Positions 29,866 through 43,045 of a stretch of 64,000 nt of DNA are shown here, piece after piece. The translations under genes were made by a program, and so were the position numbers. Source of the stretch: Plotosus lineatus (taxonomy: Eukaryota > Chordata > Actinopteri > Siluriformes > Plotosidae); NCBI GenBank assembly GCA_024760905.1, contig CM045745.1, positions 16,607,282 through 16,671,281 of the forward strand. The letters run 5' to 3'. Each line of letters opens with the position of its first letter. Within the stretch, counting starts at the first letter, position 1. The notes beneath the pieces are model-generated. The model did not search any database, was not told where the DNA came from, and was given only the letters and a program-made list of their open reading frames with translations.

Positions 29866-30720
29866 CTAATATAGCATCATTCAGGCTTCAAGTGTGTAGG
29901 ATTATTAATATTTCACTGCAAAGCAAAAGAATGATTTGTCTTCATGGCAATTCTCAAGTTTCGAAGATTTTAATTATTTGGTTGACATATCTACAACACT
30001 CCAATAAGCTATATATGATTTATTAATTCTGTATGAATTGCATGTGAGCAGTAAGTGTCTCAGCGACGTGATGTGAGTTTAGAGTTGGGGTGGCTGGGCT
30101 AAGACCAGTGGAGAAGTTTCCAACCTGTACCACCCATGCAAGTATTACCCGACATGTCACCTCGGGTCAATGAGAAAGGCAGCTTTATCACTTTATGACA
30201 GTGCTGTGTCCTCTTATCAGTGCATGCACCGATGTCAGCTTCACAGGGCCCCTAGCTCTGAGATCACTCCGTCGTAGCCAATAGCAACAAGGGGTGGAGC
30301 TTAGAGCCAGTGCTGGCTACAGAACGATAAGAGCAAGCATTACTCCCACAGGATCTTCTGGTGTAAGTGGTAGGATTTGGATCCACAAGAGACCTGTTCA
30401 CCGTCATTACTGGTAATTAAAAATTTAAGCAGTACTCCTATTTATAGAATTTGAGCTGTGATATTTTGAGGTAGTTTGGGTTTATATTTGAAAATATATT
30501 ATGGCTAATATAAATTAATGAAACATGAAGACTTTTTTTTTTTTTTTTTTAGAGTTAACACTTGTCATAATACAGATTTAACATTCATGTCATGGCACAT
30601 ATAAACCTATATTACTTGTCATTGATTACTGATGGGAACTGGGGATGGCTTAAGCATACAACCCTGTGGCAAACATGAGTTTATGCCTTTTGTTCTCACT
30701 AAGGATTTTTTTTTTTTGAG
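29866..30720 (+). promoter_or_regulatory. slc3a2: 5' flank of slc3a2, promoter not resolved
   Basis: The first coding exon is preceded by a T-rich tract and an AG at 30719-30720. The ATG is therefore probably in exon 2, with a noncoding first exon upstream. Candidate donors lie near 30362 (CTGGTGTAAGT) and 30411 (ACTGGTAATT). The GC-richer stretch 30060-30320 may hold the promoter. None of this can be proved from sequence alone. Confidence 0.35.
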
Positions 30721-30725
30721 ACGCC

Positions 30726-33700
30726 ATGAGTAAAGAAGCTGATATGAAGGAGGTGGAGCTGAATGAGCTGGAGCAGGAGAAGCAATCCATGAACACAGAT
30801 TCGGGGAAGAATGGCTGTGTGAAAGTAAAGGTGCAGGATGAAAAAGAAATCAAATTCACCGGCCTAACAAAAGAAGAGTTGATGAGAGTGGCAGGCACCA
30901 CAGGGTACGCGTACACCAAGACAACAATGTTTGTAATGATTTCTCTGAAAACAAACGGTCCTACTGCTCTTCTGAGCTACAAAAAGCTTTAAACACCATC
31001 TGTGTGCTTGGTGTAATTATGGTGGGTCATTGCACAGCAGGTTCTCTTGGTAAATATTAGACTGTATTTGCACTGTTATACACAATGTAGAGTAAGTATA
31101 ACACTTACAATACAGTGCAATGCACTGTTAGCACACTATTTAATGTAATAGGTCTGCGTATGCTTAAATTTACTTGGGAGAAAAATATTAGGCATAATTC
31201 ATTTTTGTAATCTATATAGCAGACTAATTGGATTTTATCAACTATTATGATGGTTGGGGCACTAAAAAAAAAAATTTTGATTTGGCTTATTCCTAAGATC
31301 GAATCACACTGGAAGAAGTACTGTGAATAAAGTGAACCCATACAGTTCACAATAAAAAAAAATAAAAAAAAGTGACTTGGGGGAAAATATTGAAATGTTT
31401 GAGTTAGAACGAGATGAGTGAGACTTATGGTGTGCCCCTGTTTTGAAACCGATTCTTGGCGTATTCTCAGATGGGTGCGAACTCGTTGGATGTTGCTGGT
31501 TCTATTCTGGCTCGGCTGGGTTGGAATGCTGGCTGGAGCAGTGGTGATTATTGTTCAGGCTCCACGATGTAAACCCATTCCTGAAATGCACTGGTGGAAC
31601 GAGGGTCCGCTCTACCAGATAGCTGATGTGAGCAACTATCCTGACAACTTTGAAGGTACTTCAAATAATGTCTCAACTCTTTTAGGTTCCATTAACACTG
31701 TATTGCAGGCTATTGGGTCTACATTGTCTGTTATCCTTAGGCTACAAGCTCCTTCAAATTCTTAAACATAATGCATTATATTGTATACATAATCAATAAA
31801 AATAAATAGATACTGTATATAATTTTTTCCTTGAGTTCAGTGACCCAGATATTACATACATATCATTCCTATTATTTTCATTGTAGATACAGAATAATAG
31901 GATTCAAGATAAGAAATTGGGTTAAAAACATGCAGTTTGGGGTAATGTGTCAGATTAAAAGCTCGCTTTGCTACAGTGCATAAAAGAAACTAAGGCATAA
32001 TACCAGATCATTTAAGATAGATACCACTATGCACATTATACAGATTTTATTCTTTATTTTTTCCACATTAGGCTTCTAAGTCCAGGGTATGGCCTCAGTC
32101 AAAGTGATTGCAAAACACACCAGTGTCTTGTGACCCTCATGCTGGAGATCACATGACACTAAAATTGGGAAATAGTTCACAACCTGCTTTCTTCATCAAA
32201 AATGACTGCCTACTCAAGCAATCTTTTATTTTTGGTGGAAATGAAATAGTGTGGTTCTGTTCAGGGGAATATTTGCAATCTATTTTGACTCGTATGCAAT
32301 TAAACATATTCCTTGGTGTTATATCATTAATATTTAATAGTCGTGAGCACAGTTGTATTTATTGTGGCTAAGTGTAATGTGATGTATGAAGATGTTCGCT
32401 TTATCTGCAGGAATAGCAAACAAGCTGGACTCTCTTAACCAGCTGAAGGTGAAAGGGCTGATTCTAGGCCCATTTCATTCTGTTGAAGCAAACAGTCCAA
32501 GCTCACTGAATTTGGAAGTCATTGACCCTTCAGCTGGCACACATGATGGCCTAAAGAATCTGTTAGACGGAGCCCATAAGAAAGGTGATGGTCCCTAAAT
32601 TCCCATATAGGGTATCTCATTGCAGAGTAAAAGCATCTATGATGCTGTGTCTATGTTTTGCCAGATTTCCATCTGTCTGTTTTGGCTGCTCACCAAACAA
32701 ATAATTGAATAAGAATTCATTAATCTGTTGACAGTCCAGGTGAACTTCATGATTTTGTTAGTTTACATGGTGTTCTGGAGTACTTACCACCCACTCCTAC
32801 CCCCTAACCCCCACCCCCCAATGTCCCCTCTAGGTATCTCTGTAGTGCTGGATTTGACACCCAACTATTTGGGAAGTGAACCTTGGTTCAGCTCAGCTGA
32901 TGCTGCTAATATTGTTGAAAAAGCAAAGGTAAATCTCAGTGAGAATGACAAATCTGTTGTGAATATACAAATGAGTGAGCAAAGGCTCAAATGAGGTCAT
33001 ATTTCTTGAATAGTAGGATCTTTTTCTTTTGTTCTGTACCAGGACGCATGTGTCTTCTGGCTCAATAAGGGAGTGGATGGCTTCATCTTTTCTGACTTGA
33101 ACCAGGTTGTCAACACTTCTGCCTGGCAGTCGATCCAGAATATTGTTCATCCCAATGCCACAGAAAATGCTAATGAACGGTAAATGGGGTTTTAGAGACA
33201 CCTTGTGGTCATACTGAAAATTTTTTCCCCCAAAAACTGAAGCTCTCTCTGAACCAGTGTTGGCTGTTCCTCCTGCTTGTGTATACAGTATTGTATTATA
33301 CTTACAACACTGATTAGGAATAGAGGTGTAACTTACATTCAACGTTATCATCATCATAGCAGCCGTGCTACAGATTTTGCTGTCCTATAGCATGAGATGA
33401 AAATGTTGAGGTTTTCTTTGGGAGTAACGAGGATGGATAGGATCAGGAATGAGGACATCAGATGTAAGAAGTTTTGGAGACAAAGTCAGAGAGGCTAGAT
33501 TGAGATGGTTTGGACATGTACAGAAGAGGGATAGTGAATATATTGGTAGTAGGATGCTGAGGTTGGAACTACCAGGCAGAAGCACTAGAGGAAGACCAAA
33601 GAGAAGATTTATGGATGTGGTGAAGGGGGACATGAAGGTAGTTGGAGTAAGGAGGCAGATGATTTGCTGTGGCAACCCCTGAAGGGAAAAGCCGAAAAGA

Positions 33701-35170
33701 AAAGAAGAATAAGAAGATACTTTCCATAGCATGCAACCTTACAATGCGAATATTGAAGCGATTTGGTCGCAAATCCACAAAATCGCCATCAGAAACACAC
33801 TGACGGCTTTGCAGCTACTCTTGACGAAAGTCAGCAATGGTTCTTTTACATGCCTCACCCCATAGACAGTGAAAGACATGGCCAGCCTTTGATTACCCAG
33901 TTAGCTGCACTGGAAGGACAGTGGCAACCTATTGAGAGTGGGGCTTGAACCCCCAACCTTAGGATCAGTGATCCAGCCAACCTTACCACCGGGCTATCGC
34001 TGCCCAAACATTATAATTATTCAATATTTTTAGTTTAATAAAAACATAAAAGTGCAAAAAAAATTTAGAGAACATCCACATTATATTTTTAATTATTATT
34101 AATAGACAAGCCTATAAATAGAATGGTTTGGATTTGCATCTTCTCTGTCGGGTACATAATGCTCTGTAAAAATTATACAAATACACAAACACATTCATTT
34201 TAAATATACAGTTTTATATAACAATACAATATATTTGTTTAAAGAGAAAAGTTATACCTTTCTAATACCTTCTTTCCTTTTTAGTGCTCTGATTGGTTCA
34301 TTCACCAGCTTGCCTGACAATGTCCCTCTGCTGTTGAAGCACTCTGGAGTTGATCTGTTGCTTACCAAACTGCCAGTTCAAAGTCTGTCTGGGGTAAAAC
34401 AGGCTAAGGATTTAAACCAGCTTCACTCGAACCACTCCAATCTTGCATGGAGCCTGAATAATGATGCTTCAGATTTTCCCATACGTCTCTACCATATGCT
34501 GCTCTTTACCCTGCCAGGCACACCAGTGTTCAAGAGAGGGGATGAGGTTGGACTGAAGGAGTGGGTGAGTAAAAAAAAAAGAAAAAGCTAGTTACACTGC
34601 GAAGTTTTTCCGTGAAGAGCATGCTCGAATGGGCCTGATGCTATTCAAATGTTTCTTCTCAGGAACCGATTACTGACATTTGGGAGTTGGAGAATTCAGC
34701 TGAAGAAAAAAATGAAACAGTAAAGGTGATAACAGATGCTATTGTATTAGCTACTATTGCTATGAAGACAGTTCCTCATTGTATCTCACCTCACGTCTAC
34801 ATTTCCTTTGCAATACTGATATCTTAGAATGCCATATGCAAATGGTGACTCCTAAAAGACAGACAGTAATGTGGTCTGTGACTAGTGTGACCAATAACAG
34901 ATGTTTACAGATGAGGTCTATGTAGGTAGCTTAATGATTTGTGGCATTGTCATAATTACAAAAAAAAAAAAGAAATTAAATTAAATGAACTCAGGAACGT
35001 GAGAAACAGCTATAACCAGTTTTATTTGCAAGCCACAATAAAATCCGCATTTGTTAAAATGTAATTGTAAATAAACCTTACTGATAAGATTTGAGAGTAA
35101 AATAAATTTGCAGAAATTTAAAATTATGCACTAAATAAATTTTACATATATATGTATATATACACATGTG

Positions 35171-35229
<59 letters not shown>

Positions 35230-35461
35230 TGTATATATGTATGTATGTGTGTATGTATATATATATATATATATATATATAAATATATGTATACTGTATA
35301 TATAATTTATTTAATGCATAATTTTAAATTTCTGCAAATTTATTTTACTCTCAAATCTTATCAGTAAGGTTTATTTACAATTACATTTTAACAAATGCGG
35401 ATTTTATCATATATATATGTATATATATATATATGTATGTATGTATTCATATACAGTATAT

Positions 35462-35526
<65 letters not shown>

Positions 35527-35537
35527 GTGTATATATG

Positions 35538-35573
<36 letters not shown>

Positions 35574-35608
35574 TACATACATACATACATACACACACAC
35601 ACAGATAC

Positions 35609-35641
<33 letters not shown>

Positions 35642-36157
35642 AGCGTGCATGCATGTGTGTGATATGCATATAATTTCTTATAGTAGGCTATTAATTTATT
35701 GTAAAATATGTTATTCATACAAATTGGTCCAAAATGGCCACACTATTTATACTTTTCAAGCTAGACATGTAATCAATAAACCCAATTCATCTTTCTCTTT
35801 TGCTGCCAGAAAGTAAAAGCAGAACGCAATGCAGTGCGAGGCTTCTTTAAGACCCTCACCGACTTCAAAGGTAAAGAAAGGTCTCTGCTCCATGGCGAAT
35901 ATGTGTCTCTACACAACTCCAGCACATCATTTGCATTCCTCCGTCTGTGGGATCAGAGTGAACGCTTCATCACTGCCTTAAACTGGGGCGATTCCCCTGT
36001 CACAATGAGGCTGACCGGCAGCGACCTTCCCACTGAGGCCAGAGTCCGTCTCAGTACAGATACAGAGAAGATAGCTGTGGACCAAATGGTGCCTTTGGAA
36101 AATCTCCAGCTAGAGGCCAAACAAGCTGTTTTATTGTCCTATCCCTATGTAGGATAG
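30726..36157 (+). CDS. slc3a2: 4F2 cell-surface antigen heavy chain (CD98hc)
   Basis: Type II membrane glycoprotein that disulfide-links to SLC7 light chains and brings these amino-acid transporters to the plasma membrane. Exons: 30726-30904, 31471-31655, 32411-32584, 32834-32928, 33043-33179, 34285-34564, 34663-34725, 35810-36157. All are GT-AG and sum to 1461 nt, giving 486 residues (human about 529). Features: acidic cytosolic tail with ELNELEQEK, then [22 protein letters not shown] helix about 66-88 ([20 protein letters not shown]), AQ-rich exit with Cys93 in [14 protein letters not shown] (the usual light-chain cysteine), then a degenerate amylase-like barrel ([43 protein letters not shown]) and C-terminal beta domain ([10 protein letters not shown] ... 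VLLSYPYVG). Glycosidase catalytic residues are not evident, as in the family. AATAAA occurs at about 36431 and 36489. Which teleost paralogue (a or b) is undecided. Confidence 0.93.
33390..33720 (+). mobile_element. RTE-type LINE 3' fragment in slc3a2 intron 5
   Basis: Plus-strand frame with [31 protein letters not shown] and CCGNP, followed by CCCCTGAAGGGAAAAGCCG and a GAA-rich tail. It is 5'-truncated. Confidence 0.88.
33789..34004 (-). mobile_element. SINE family A, tail truncated, in slc3a2 intron 5
   Basis: Reverse copy with head (CTTGAACCCCCAACCTTAGG ... CGCTGCCC) and body. It stops after AAACACACTGACGG without a recognisable tail. Confidence 0.8.
35036..35407. repeat. 105-bp near-perfect inverted repeat around an AT/GT microsatellite, slc3a2 intron 7
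   Basis: Left arm about 35036-35141 (AATAAAATCCGCATTTGTTA ... GCACTAAATAAATT) is the reverse complement of about 35303-35407 with one mismatch noticed (TTTAGTGC versus TTTAATGC). The loop of about 160 bp is (TA)n/(TATG)n. Confidence 0.85.
35409..35665 (+). repeat. Complex (AT)n-(AC)n-(GT)n microsatellite
   Basis: Successive blocks of TATA, CACA, ATAC and GTGT repeats in slc3a2 intron 7, ending about 145 bp before exon 8. All open frames here are low-complexity artefacts. Confidence 0.9.
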
Positions 36158-36500
36158 GAACATTGCCAATAGTATACACATAATAGCACAAAGCTCCATT
36201 AAAGAAGAGAAATCAAACGATAAACAAGCATTGTTTATACTAATCGCTCTGCTCCGTTTTAGTTTTGGAACATTGAAAAATGCAGTGCCTATTTTAGAAA
36301 TCAGTTTTATTTGTCTACTAATAGTTGCATATAATGTTGAAATGGGTCGACTGAGACAGTGTTATTACAGCTGCACTGTAGCTTTGTGTGCTAATGGGCC
36401 ACCATGAAAAAGTAAATGCAAAAACAAAATAATAAACGTTGCATGTGATACACATTTGGTGTCATGTCTTTGTGAGAGCTTTGTCTCTCAATAAAAATGT
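36158..36500 (+). terminator. slc3a2: slc3a2 3' UTR and poly(A) signals
   Basis: Canonical AATAAA motifs at about 36431-36436 and 36489-36494 follow the TAG stop at 36155-36157 by about 280-335 bp. Confidence 0.6.
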
Positions 36501-38002
36501 CTTCTCATCTTTTTATATATTTTTGATTTCTGTTATTTTAACTTTACTTAAAGCACAGACTGTTTCTTTTGGCCTTGTGCCACCTGCCGTTATTTTACTG
36601 GGCAGGAAAAGGAAGAGTATAAGTATGTACAGGTGTGTCTAAGTATGTCATACACACAACTATTCTGTACTATATAAAACTCCCGTACTTCCTTTTCACT
36701 AAAGTTCAAGATGAAAAAGCATTTTCGTCCCAATATACTAAACTATACAACGTTCTGGCGCAGTCTGTTTGGTTTCGTAATCTACCAAGCTGGTAATTTA
36801 CTTGAATGATTCTCTCAGTGCATTGTGGAAACAGATTTACATTAAGACTACAGTATTGTTTATTATCACAGACAATGAACAGGTTCAACACCCAGACACT
36901 CCGGAGGTGTACATGTCTGCAAACTCTCGTTCTTTTCTCCCCCTCATTTCTTTTAGAACCCAATTTTCACCACAATTGTCTTTTTAATTATAGCATTATG
37001 ATCTATGTGGCAATCTGCAGGTACATAGCAGTTCACATTTTCTATCGCTGATAAATGTCAGTCAGTGGTTTAGATTTCTAAAAAAAAAAAAAAAAAAAAG
37101 TGTGTGTGTGTGTGGGGGGACAAGAAATAGTGGTAAAGTAGACAGCAGTTATCAGACAACTTCAAATAAAGCTATTGACAGATAAAATCTATCAAGTCTA
37201 CAAAAAAAAAAATCACAATTTTAGAGATTTTCAAAGACATTGCAGGAAAATTACTGAAATTATTTGATTCTACATATAGATTTATATACCTTTGTCAAAT
37301 ATTTCACAATCAGTTAACAATATATAATATTGAGTTTAATATGCTCAGAATATATGCTGACTCTTAAGAAAACTGATAACTCAGATTAATAATAAATATT
37401 AAAAGTCTGTAATGATGTACAATGACGCTTCGATCACTTATTGAAAAAAAAGGAATAAAGCTTTTCATTAGAAAAGTAAGATTCCTAAAACACTGTCAAA
37501 TCTTTCTCAGATCTCAGGGGACTGAGTTCAAAGATCACAAAATATAATTCCCCTATAAATCATTTAGGATTATTCAGTAATCCTGTGTACTTTATAGATT
37601 ATGTGTTGAAGCTAATTTTTTAATGAATACCACCAAGGCTGGTCACAATATTGTAAACAGGTATAGCAGCAAAAACATAAAATTAATTTAAACAGACAAA
37701 TTATTTAAAATAATATTAATGCTATAATTATTAGACAAAGAATTGCTATTTCTTTACCAACTTCAAACCCCCTCCCGCCAATCATGATGATGTGATGTTG
37801 AAAAAACAAATACACAATCTCTGAAATAAACAAATTTCTCCTTAAATGGGAACTTTCATTTAAAATAAAATTAAAAAAATAAAGGGGTAAATAATTCTGT
37901 TTGCTGTGGTATACATAACATGGTGCCGTCATCTTGTGTGATGGATTTCTACATGTTTCGAGACTTCTGAGAACAGTGTTTGAGCCCTAAAACGTTTACT
38001 CG
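36501..38002. other. No gene recognised
   Basis: AT-rich, A-tracts at 37080 and 37200, a short GT run at 37101. No transposon I recognise. Confidence 0.4.
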
Positions 38003-38222
38003 TCCATTTTCTGAACCGCTTAATCCTAATTAGGGTCACGGGGAGGCTGGCGTCCATCTCAACCGACTTTGGGTAAGGGCAGAGTATACTCTGGACAGCT
38101 CCCCAGGCCATCGCCGGGGCAGAAACACGCTGATGGCCATGCAGGTACTCTTGACGAAAGGCAGCAATGGTTGTTTTACAGCCTCACACCGGAGACAGTG
38201 AGACACACGGCCGGCCTTTGGT
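38003..38222 (-). mobile_element. SINE family A, head missing, tail type 1
   Basis: Reverse copy: L2-like tail (CCGCTTAATCCTAATTAGGG ... GGGAGGCTGGCGTCC), body up to GACACACGGCCGGCCTTTGG, then it breaks before the head. Confidence 0.8.
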
Positions 38223-39961
38223 CCATTTTTTTATCTAATTATTCGACTTGAAACATGATTTCACGAGTAATTCAAACACAACTGCAATGCATGTTCATGT
38301 TTTGATCTCTTGAGTTTAAAATTACCATGACTTTTTACATTGATAACAGTAGAACTATCATTTTTTGCAAAAAAAAAGTCAATGAACAAAATGGAAAACA
38401 AATTGATTAAACCAGTGGCCAGTTACTTATCAGTAGGATCTGAGTCCCAGACAGTGTCCAGCACTGCTATAATAATCAGACCACTGTACTTCAAGCAAAC
38501 AAAAGCACATCACTAATTGAAAAAAATTATAAGAACTAGTTTTATAATGTTACTGTACAAAAGCCACAAAACACTACGTGTATGTGTGCAGCTCAGGCTG
38601 TCTGTAGGACATGGTGATATTTGAAGTTATACCCTGGAGTGTGACAGATTTCTGGTAAAGCACAATGCTGCTGTCTTGTTATGACAATGTGTGGTTGCGG
38701 AGCTGTGGGTATTACATGTTAAGGTGTGTATGTATGTAAGTGTATGCTTTTTTTCAGTGGGGATGGGTGTTTCAGTTTGACTCGGGTCAGCTTTTGACGG
38801 CAGTGAATAGGGTTTTTTTGTGTGTGTGTGGGTTCGAGAAAAGGTCTTTTATATAGAGGCTAATCTTACAGTCAGATCTTTTTTTTGTGTGTGAGATTAA
38901 CAATTTTATAGTGGAGATCTTTGCAATATAAAAACACAACTGTCATATGACCAAAAAATGTACTGCTTCACTAAATAATCCTTTGTGGGGTTGTTTTTTT
39001 TTGGTTTTTTTTTTTTTTTTTCTACGTTTTTTAATATTTACTTCCATTTAATTGCTCCATTGGTTTTAGTTTTGGTATGAGAATGAAGCTTAACACTCTC
39101 TCGCTCTCAAGCTAAGTCTGACTATTTGTCTTTCTTCCTTTCACCAGTTGCTAATGAGAGAGAACGCCCCCTCTTACCCTGACAATGTGAAACTGCTCTG
39201 AAACGATGCACAGTCATGCCCCGACTCTCAGTTTTACTGGGTCAGCCCACTGACATTCACAGCACTCCAGCTAACTTCACCTTTAATCTTCATCATTATG
39301 ACCTCTACAGCAGCACTGTACATTTAACTGCTTGGTATAAAGATTCAATTAAAAAAAAATTGTCAGCAAATATAAAAAACCCTTCATTAACTACATCAGT
39401 TAATTTAACTAATTCGGCAACATTATCAGTGTAGATTTGTATTCATGTGAATTTACAGTAACTATGAACATATCACTTTGTATTAAAAAAAAAAAAAAAA
39501 AAATTCCCACAAACAAGCATAGAAAATAATATAATCATTTATTTATCCCTAATCACAATCACCCATGAAAAACCGTGTAAACCCCTGTGGTGCGTATCTC
39601 GATTCAATAGAACTTGTTAAATTTTAGAATTTTGGTGTAAAATTAGGTCATGTGACATTGTTAAATAAATAAGCAAATGTAAGAATGCAAAACACTAATG
39701 AACAAAACAACAACCAAAAAAAAGGATAAGCGATGGGAAAGGATGAGTGTTTTGTCAAACTGAGAGCCGTTCTAATGGGTTGACTCGGTGCAGTACATGT
39801 TTTTTATTCTCTGTGATGTTTTTTTTTCTTTTTGTTTCCAGGATCCCAGTGACGAAGTCTCGTCTTCAAGAGATCATAAGAAGAGAGACTGCCATACCAA
39901 AGCACAAACCATTACCAACGCCTCCACAGTCTTGCTCTGTCTTTCGCATATGGTGTATACC

Positions 39962-39963
<2 letters not shown>
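38223..39963. other. Gene-poor sequence with two weak exon-like stretches
   Basis: T- and G-rich runs at 38745-39030. At 39149 a C/T tract and CAG precede an 18-codon frame that ends in TGA at about 39201. At 39841 TTTTTGTTTCCAG precedes an open stretch. Neither has support from a neighbouring coding exon. Confidence 0.3.

Positions 39964-40023
<60 letters not shown>
39964..40023 (+). repeat. (CA)n microsatellite, about 60 bp
   Basis: About 30 uninterrupted CA units. Confidence 0.95.
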
Positions 40024-40025
<2 letters not shown>

Positions 40026-40127
40026 ACTCATCTTGTGTCCTCATCTTGTGCAACAACGTTCGTTCGGCAACTTCCAGGCCTGGACTAACACTTCAAAGGT
40101 AAGTTCATACTTATACTTTACAGGACA

Positions 40128-40535
40128 TTTCATTATATTTATGACTGACATCATAATGTATGTAATGAATATGCATTAACAACATGCTGTATATTTACGT
40201 TTAACCCCCAAAAATGATTTGATTATATTCATGACTGACATAATAATGTATGTAATGAATATGCATTAACAGCATGTATATTTATGTTGAACCCCAAAAA
40301 TGATTTGATTATATTTATGACTGACATTATAATGTATGTAATGAATCTACATTAACATGCTGTATATTTACGTTTAACCCCAAAAATGATTTGATTATAT
40401 TTATGACTGACATCATAATGTATGTAATGAATCTACATTAACAGCAAATGATTTGATTATATCTATGACTGACATTATAATGTATGTAATGAATATGCAT
40501 TAATAACATGCTGTATATTTACGTTTAAACCTAAA
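40128..40535 (+). repeat. Minisatellite, about 86-90 bp units, five copies
   Basis: Units start with ATGACTGACATCATAATGTA at 40141, 40231, 40317, 40403 and 40465 and include GTAATGAAT, CATTAAC, CATGCTGTATATTTACGTT and CCCAAAAATGATTTGATTAT. The fourth unit is internally shortened (62 bp). Confidence 0.9.
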
Positions 40536-43045
40536 ATGACAAACACCAATGTTATTGCTGTACAAGTCAAAACCTCTTTAAGGTTTATCAAGGGTTCTTT
40601 GGACAGTTAATGGTTCTTACCTTCCTAAAAAGGTTCTGCTTGGGGTCGTTCTGATAAGGAAACACTCATTTGTATAATTTTGCATGTATATAACTTTTAA
40701 GGATTTCCCTGGAAGAATAGCAAACGAAAAAGTGAACTCAGCCTATACGTCTATACCTCAAGCCTTAGTTGTGTATATAATATGTGAATAATGAAATATG
40801 AAAAGGCCTACGGCAAAATCGCTCTTAGAATGTGAAAATGTGATGTGCAGCATTATAATTGATCAGACAAATTTAAATATATTCTGAAACATAAGTCTAC
40901 TGTACAACAAAACAGAGTCTGTAAACATTCTTCAGTTGTTCTTCCAGGGACCTTTCAGTTTCTATGTAGAAGCCTACAACCAAATGTTTCCTCGTCAGAA
41001 AGGGTTACAGGTAGAACCATTTTAGGAGGCCGAGGAACCTTAAGACTATAATCAACCCCTAACTAACCAATTGAGAACTTTTTATTTCCTTTTACTGCTG
41101 TATAAGTAATTCAGTTCATTTATGCCTGCTTGGGTCTACGAACATTGGCGTGCAGACTTTCAGTTATACAAGTTACAGACTGATAAATATAATGACTCAC
41201 GGGTCTTCAAATGTGGTTAATAAGATTATTGATCTTACACTGTTACTGTTAATCCTACATGGTTATCAGCACAAAAATCGCCGCTCAGAGAGGAACGATC
41301 CTATGAAAGAAATCATACGTCTGTGTGTATAGATTTAAAGTGAAAGAATCATCTCTTGGCGTACATATATACAGTAAAGTCGTTCATGGGATTCCTTCCA
41401 TTTTTTCACATTCTGAGAGGATGTTGGGGAAATATAGCAGCAGAAAATGACGTTTGTGTGTCATGTTTAGAGAACCCAGTTTTGCAAACAATTGATTAAG
41501 TTCAATCTCAGAAGTGCATATGTATAAGTATGCAAAAGATAAGTGCAGCCTTTAATAGTAAGAAAAAGAAATTTATTGATATCTTTAAAGTCTTTTTCTC
41601 CAGGTCTTAGTCACAGACCTGCAGATAGCCATGCGACGTCCAATTTTATTAGGATTATTATGACCGCTAACACTATATAAACTGCAAAACGGGCAAAAAT
41701 AGTGATTTGGTTGTGATGGTTGTAAATGAAAGTCAATCTTGAGTACATAGATAAAGCGTGTGCATATTAAGTCAAGACTCATTCAATTTGTAAATTATAT
41801 ATGTAGATTGGGAGAAACATAATCAAAAAGTTCCAGTTCTCCCGCAAGAGGTATAATGATTTATGTTAGCCTGTCACGTGACTGGTTGAACGTTGTCATT
41901 AAAAAAAGTAAATGTGTTTGATCATGAAAGCCCGAGGTGTAATGATATAGTCTTTTTTTTTTTTTTTTTTTTGGGTGGAGTGGGATTTCTTGGCAGACCA
42001 AGTGTTTTTTGCGAAGAGCTCAATCCTGTTTGATTAAATTTGTGTGAACAATACAGTGGCCACTTGTTAACTGATTAATGCATAAATCATATATTCACCT
42101 GCTCCATTGTTCCGCATAGTCCTGCTTCCAGTTTGCACCAAAGCATATTTCAGCATCTGTGAGGTTGTTCAGGAAACTCTGACTGCTTAGCAAAAGCCGT
42201 GACACACAATCAAATCAGAATTATCAAATATTTATTCTAAATTGCTGATTATTTATCAAATCTATGGGTGATTTTTGCATTAGATTATCCATCAGGTAAT
42301 CATAGTGAGCACACGAGTCTCACGTCATAATCGTCAGATCTTAACTTTTCATAATAGAGGACATAAAGTTCATTTTCATACCATGTAATTTATACATGGT
42401 TTGCCTACGCTGTGACCATGCAAGTGAATAATTATAATTATAAAAAAAAAATTATATGATAAAAGATCAAATTCAGTATTATATAATACAGTATAATTAG
42501 TACCATCATCGCAAATGTGCCAGTATCACGGCCTTCCCAGATGTTTCAATGCCATATAACAAAAGCGGCTTTAAAAATAAAATAAAACTAAATTAATAAA
42601 AATAATTAAAAAATACATGTACATCCACACACACACACACAAACTTGCAGGACTATTTTGGACGTGAAAACCAAGCATTAGGTCACTCAATTTGTTATTT
42701 CTGTACAATACTTCAGGAGACCATACCGTATAAAACACACTTGTCTGAGTGGATGAGATCCAGAGTCTCTCGATATCTGATTAACATTAGCTTGGAGATA
42801 CAAGTTACGCTTTTCAACTTCTTATTTTCACAAAGATTCAAAGTGTTATTCAAGTTTTCCTGTTCAATAGCGTTAGTGTTAAAAGTTTATTTTCACAATA
42901 AAAAATTGTTTGATTTCCAATGCCTGTGATGGACAGCAACTTGAATTAAATAACGATTTCATACTTTCAATGGGTTGCAGGCACGTTTTCATTCCAGTTT
43001 TTAATATCCAGAATAATTTTTACTTCTCCACATAAATTTCTGAAG
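40536..43045. other. No gene recognised
   Basis: 2.5 kb of AT-rich, unique-looking DNA with almost no transposon signature, only homopolymer runs (T at 41950). Confidence 0.4.

Noticed and set aside
31418..31470. In-frame ATG upstream of slc3a2 exon 2 ([14 protein letters not shown])
   Set aside because: A CAG acceptor at 31468-31470 joins exon 1 in phase to give GWVRTRW, the conserved sequence; the upstream extension is intronic.
35388..35718. Several open frames of about 60-100 codons made of His/Thr/Tyr/Ile or Cys/Val repeats
   Set aside because: They are translations of (CA)n, (GT)n and (TA)n microsatellites.
36158..36700. Further slc3a2 coding exons downstream
   Set aside because: The exon ending at 36157 closes the family's C-terminal beta domain (LLSYPYVG, stop) and is followed by poly(A) signals.
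39842..40099. Possible exon after a good 3' splice signal, with a donor-like GTAAGT at 40100
   Set aside because: The interval contains a 60-bp CA tract, two frames are equally open, and no family match or partner exon is visible; at most a noncoding exon.
40128..40535. CRISPR-like array
   Set aside because: Units are adjacent, 62-90 bp long and have no unique spacers; eukaryotic minisatellite.
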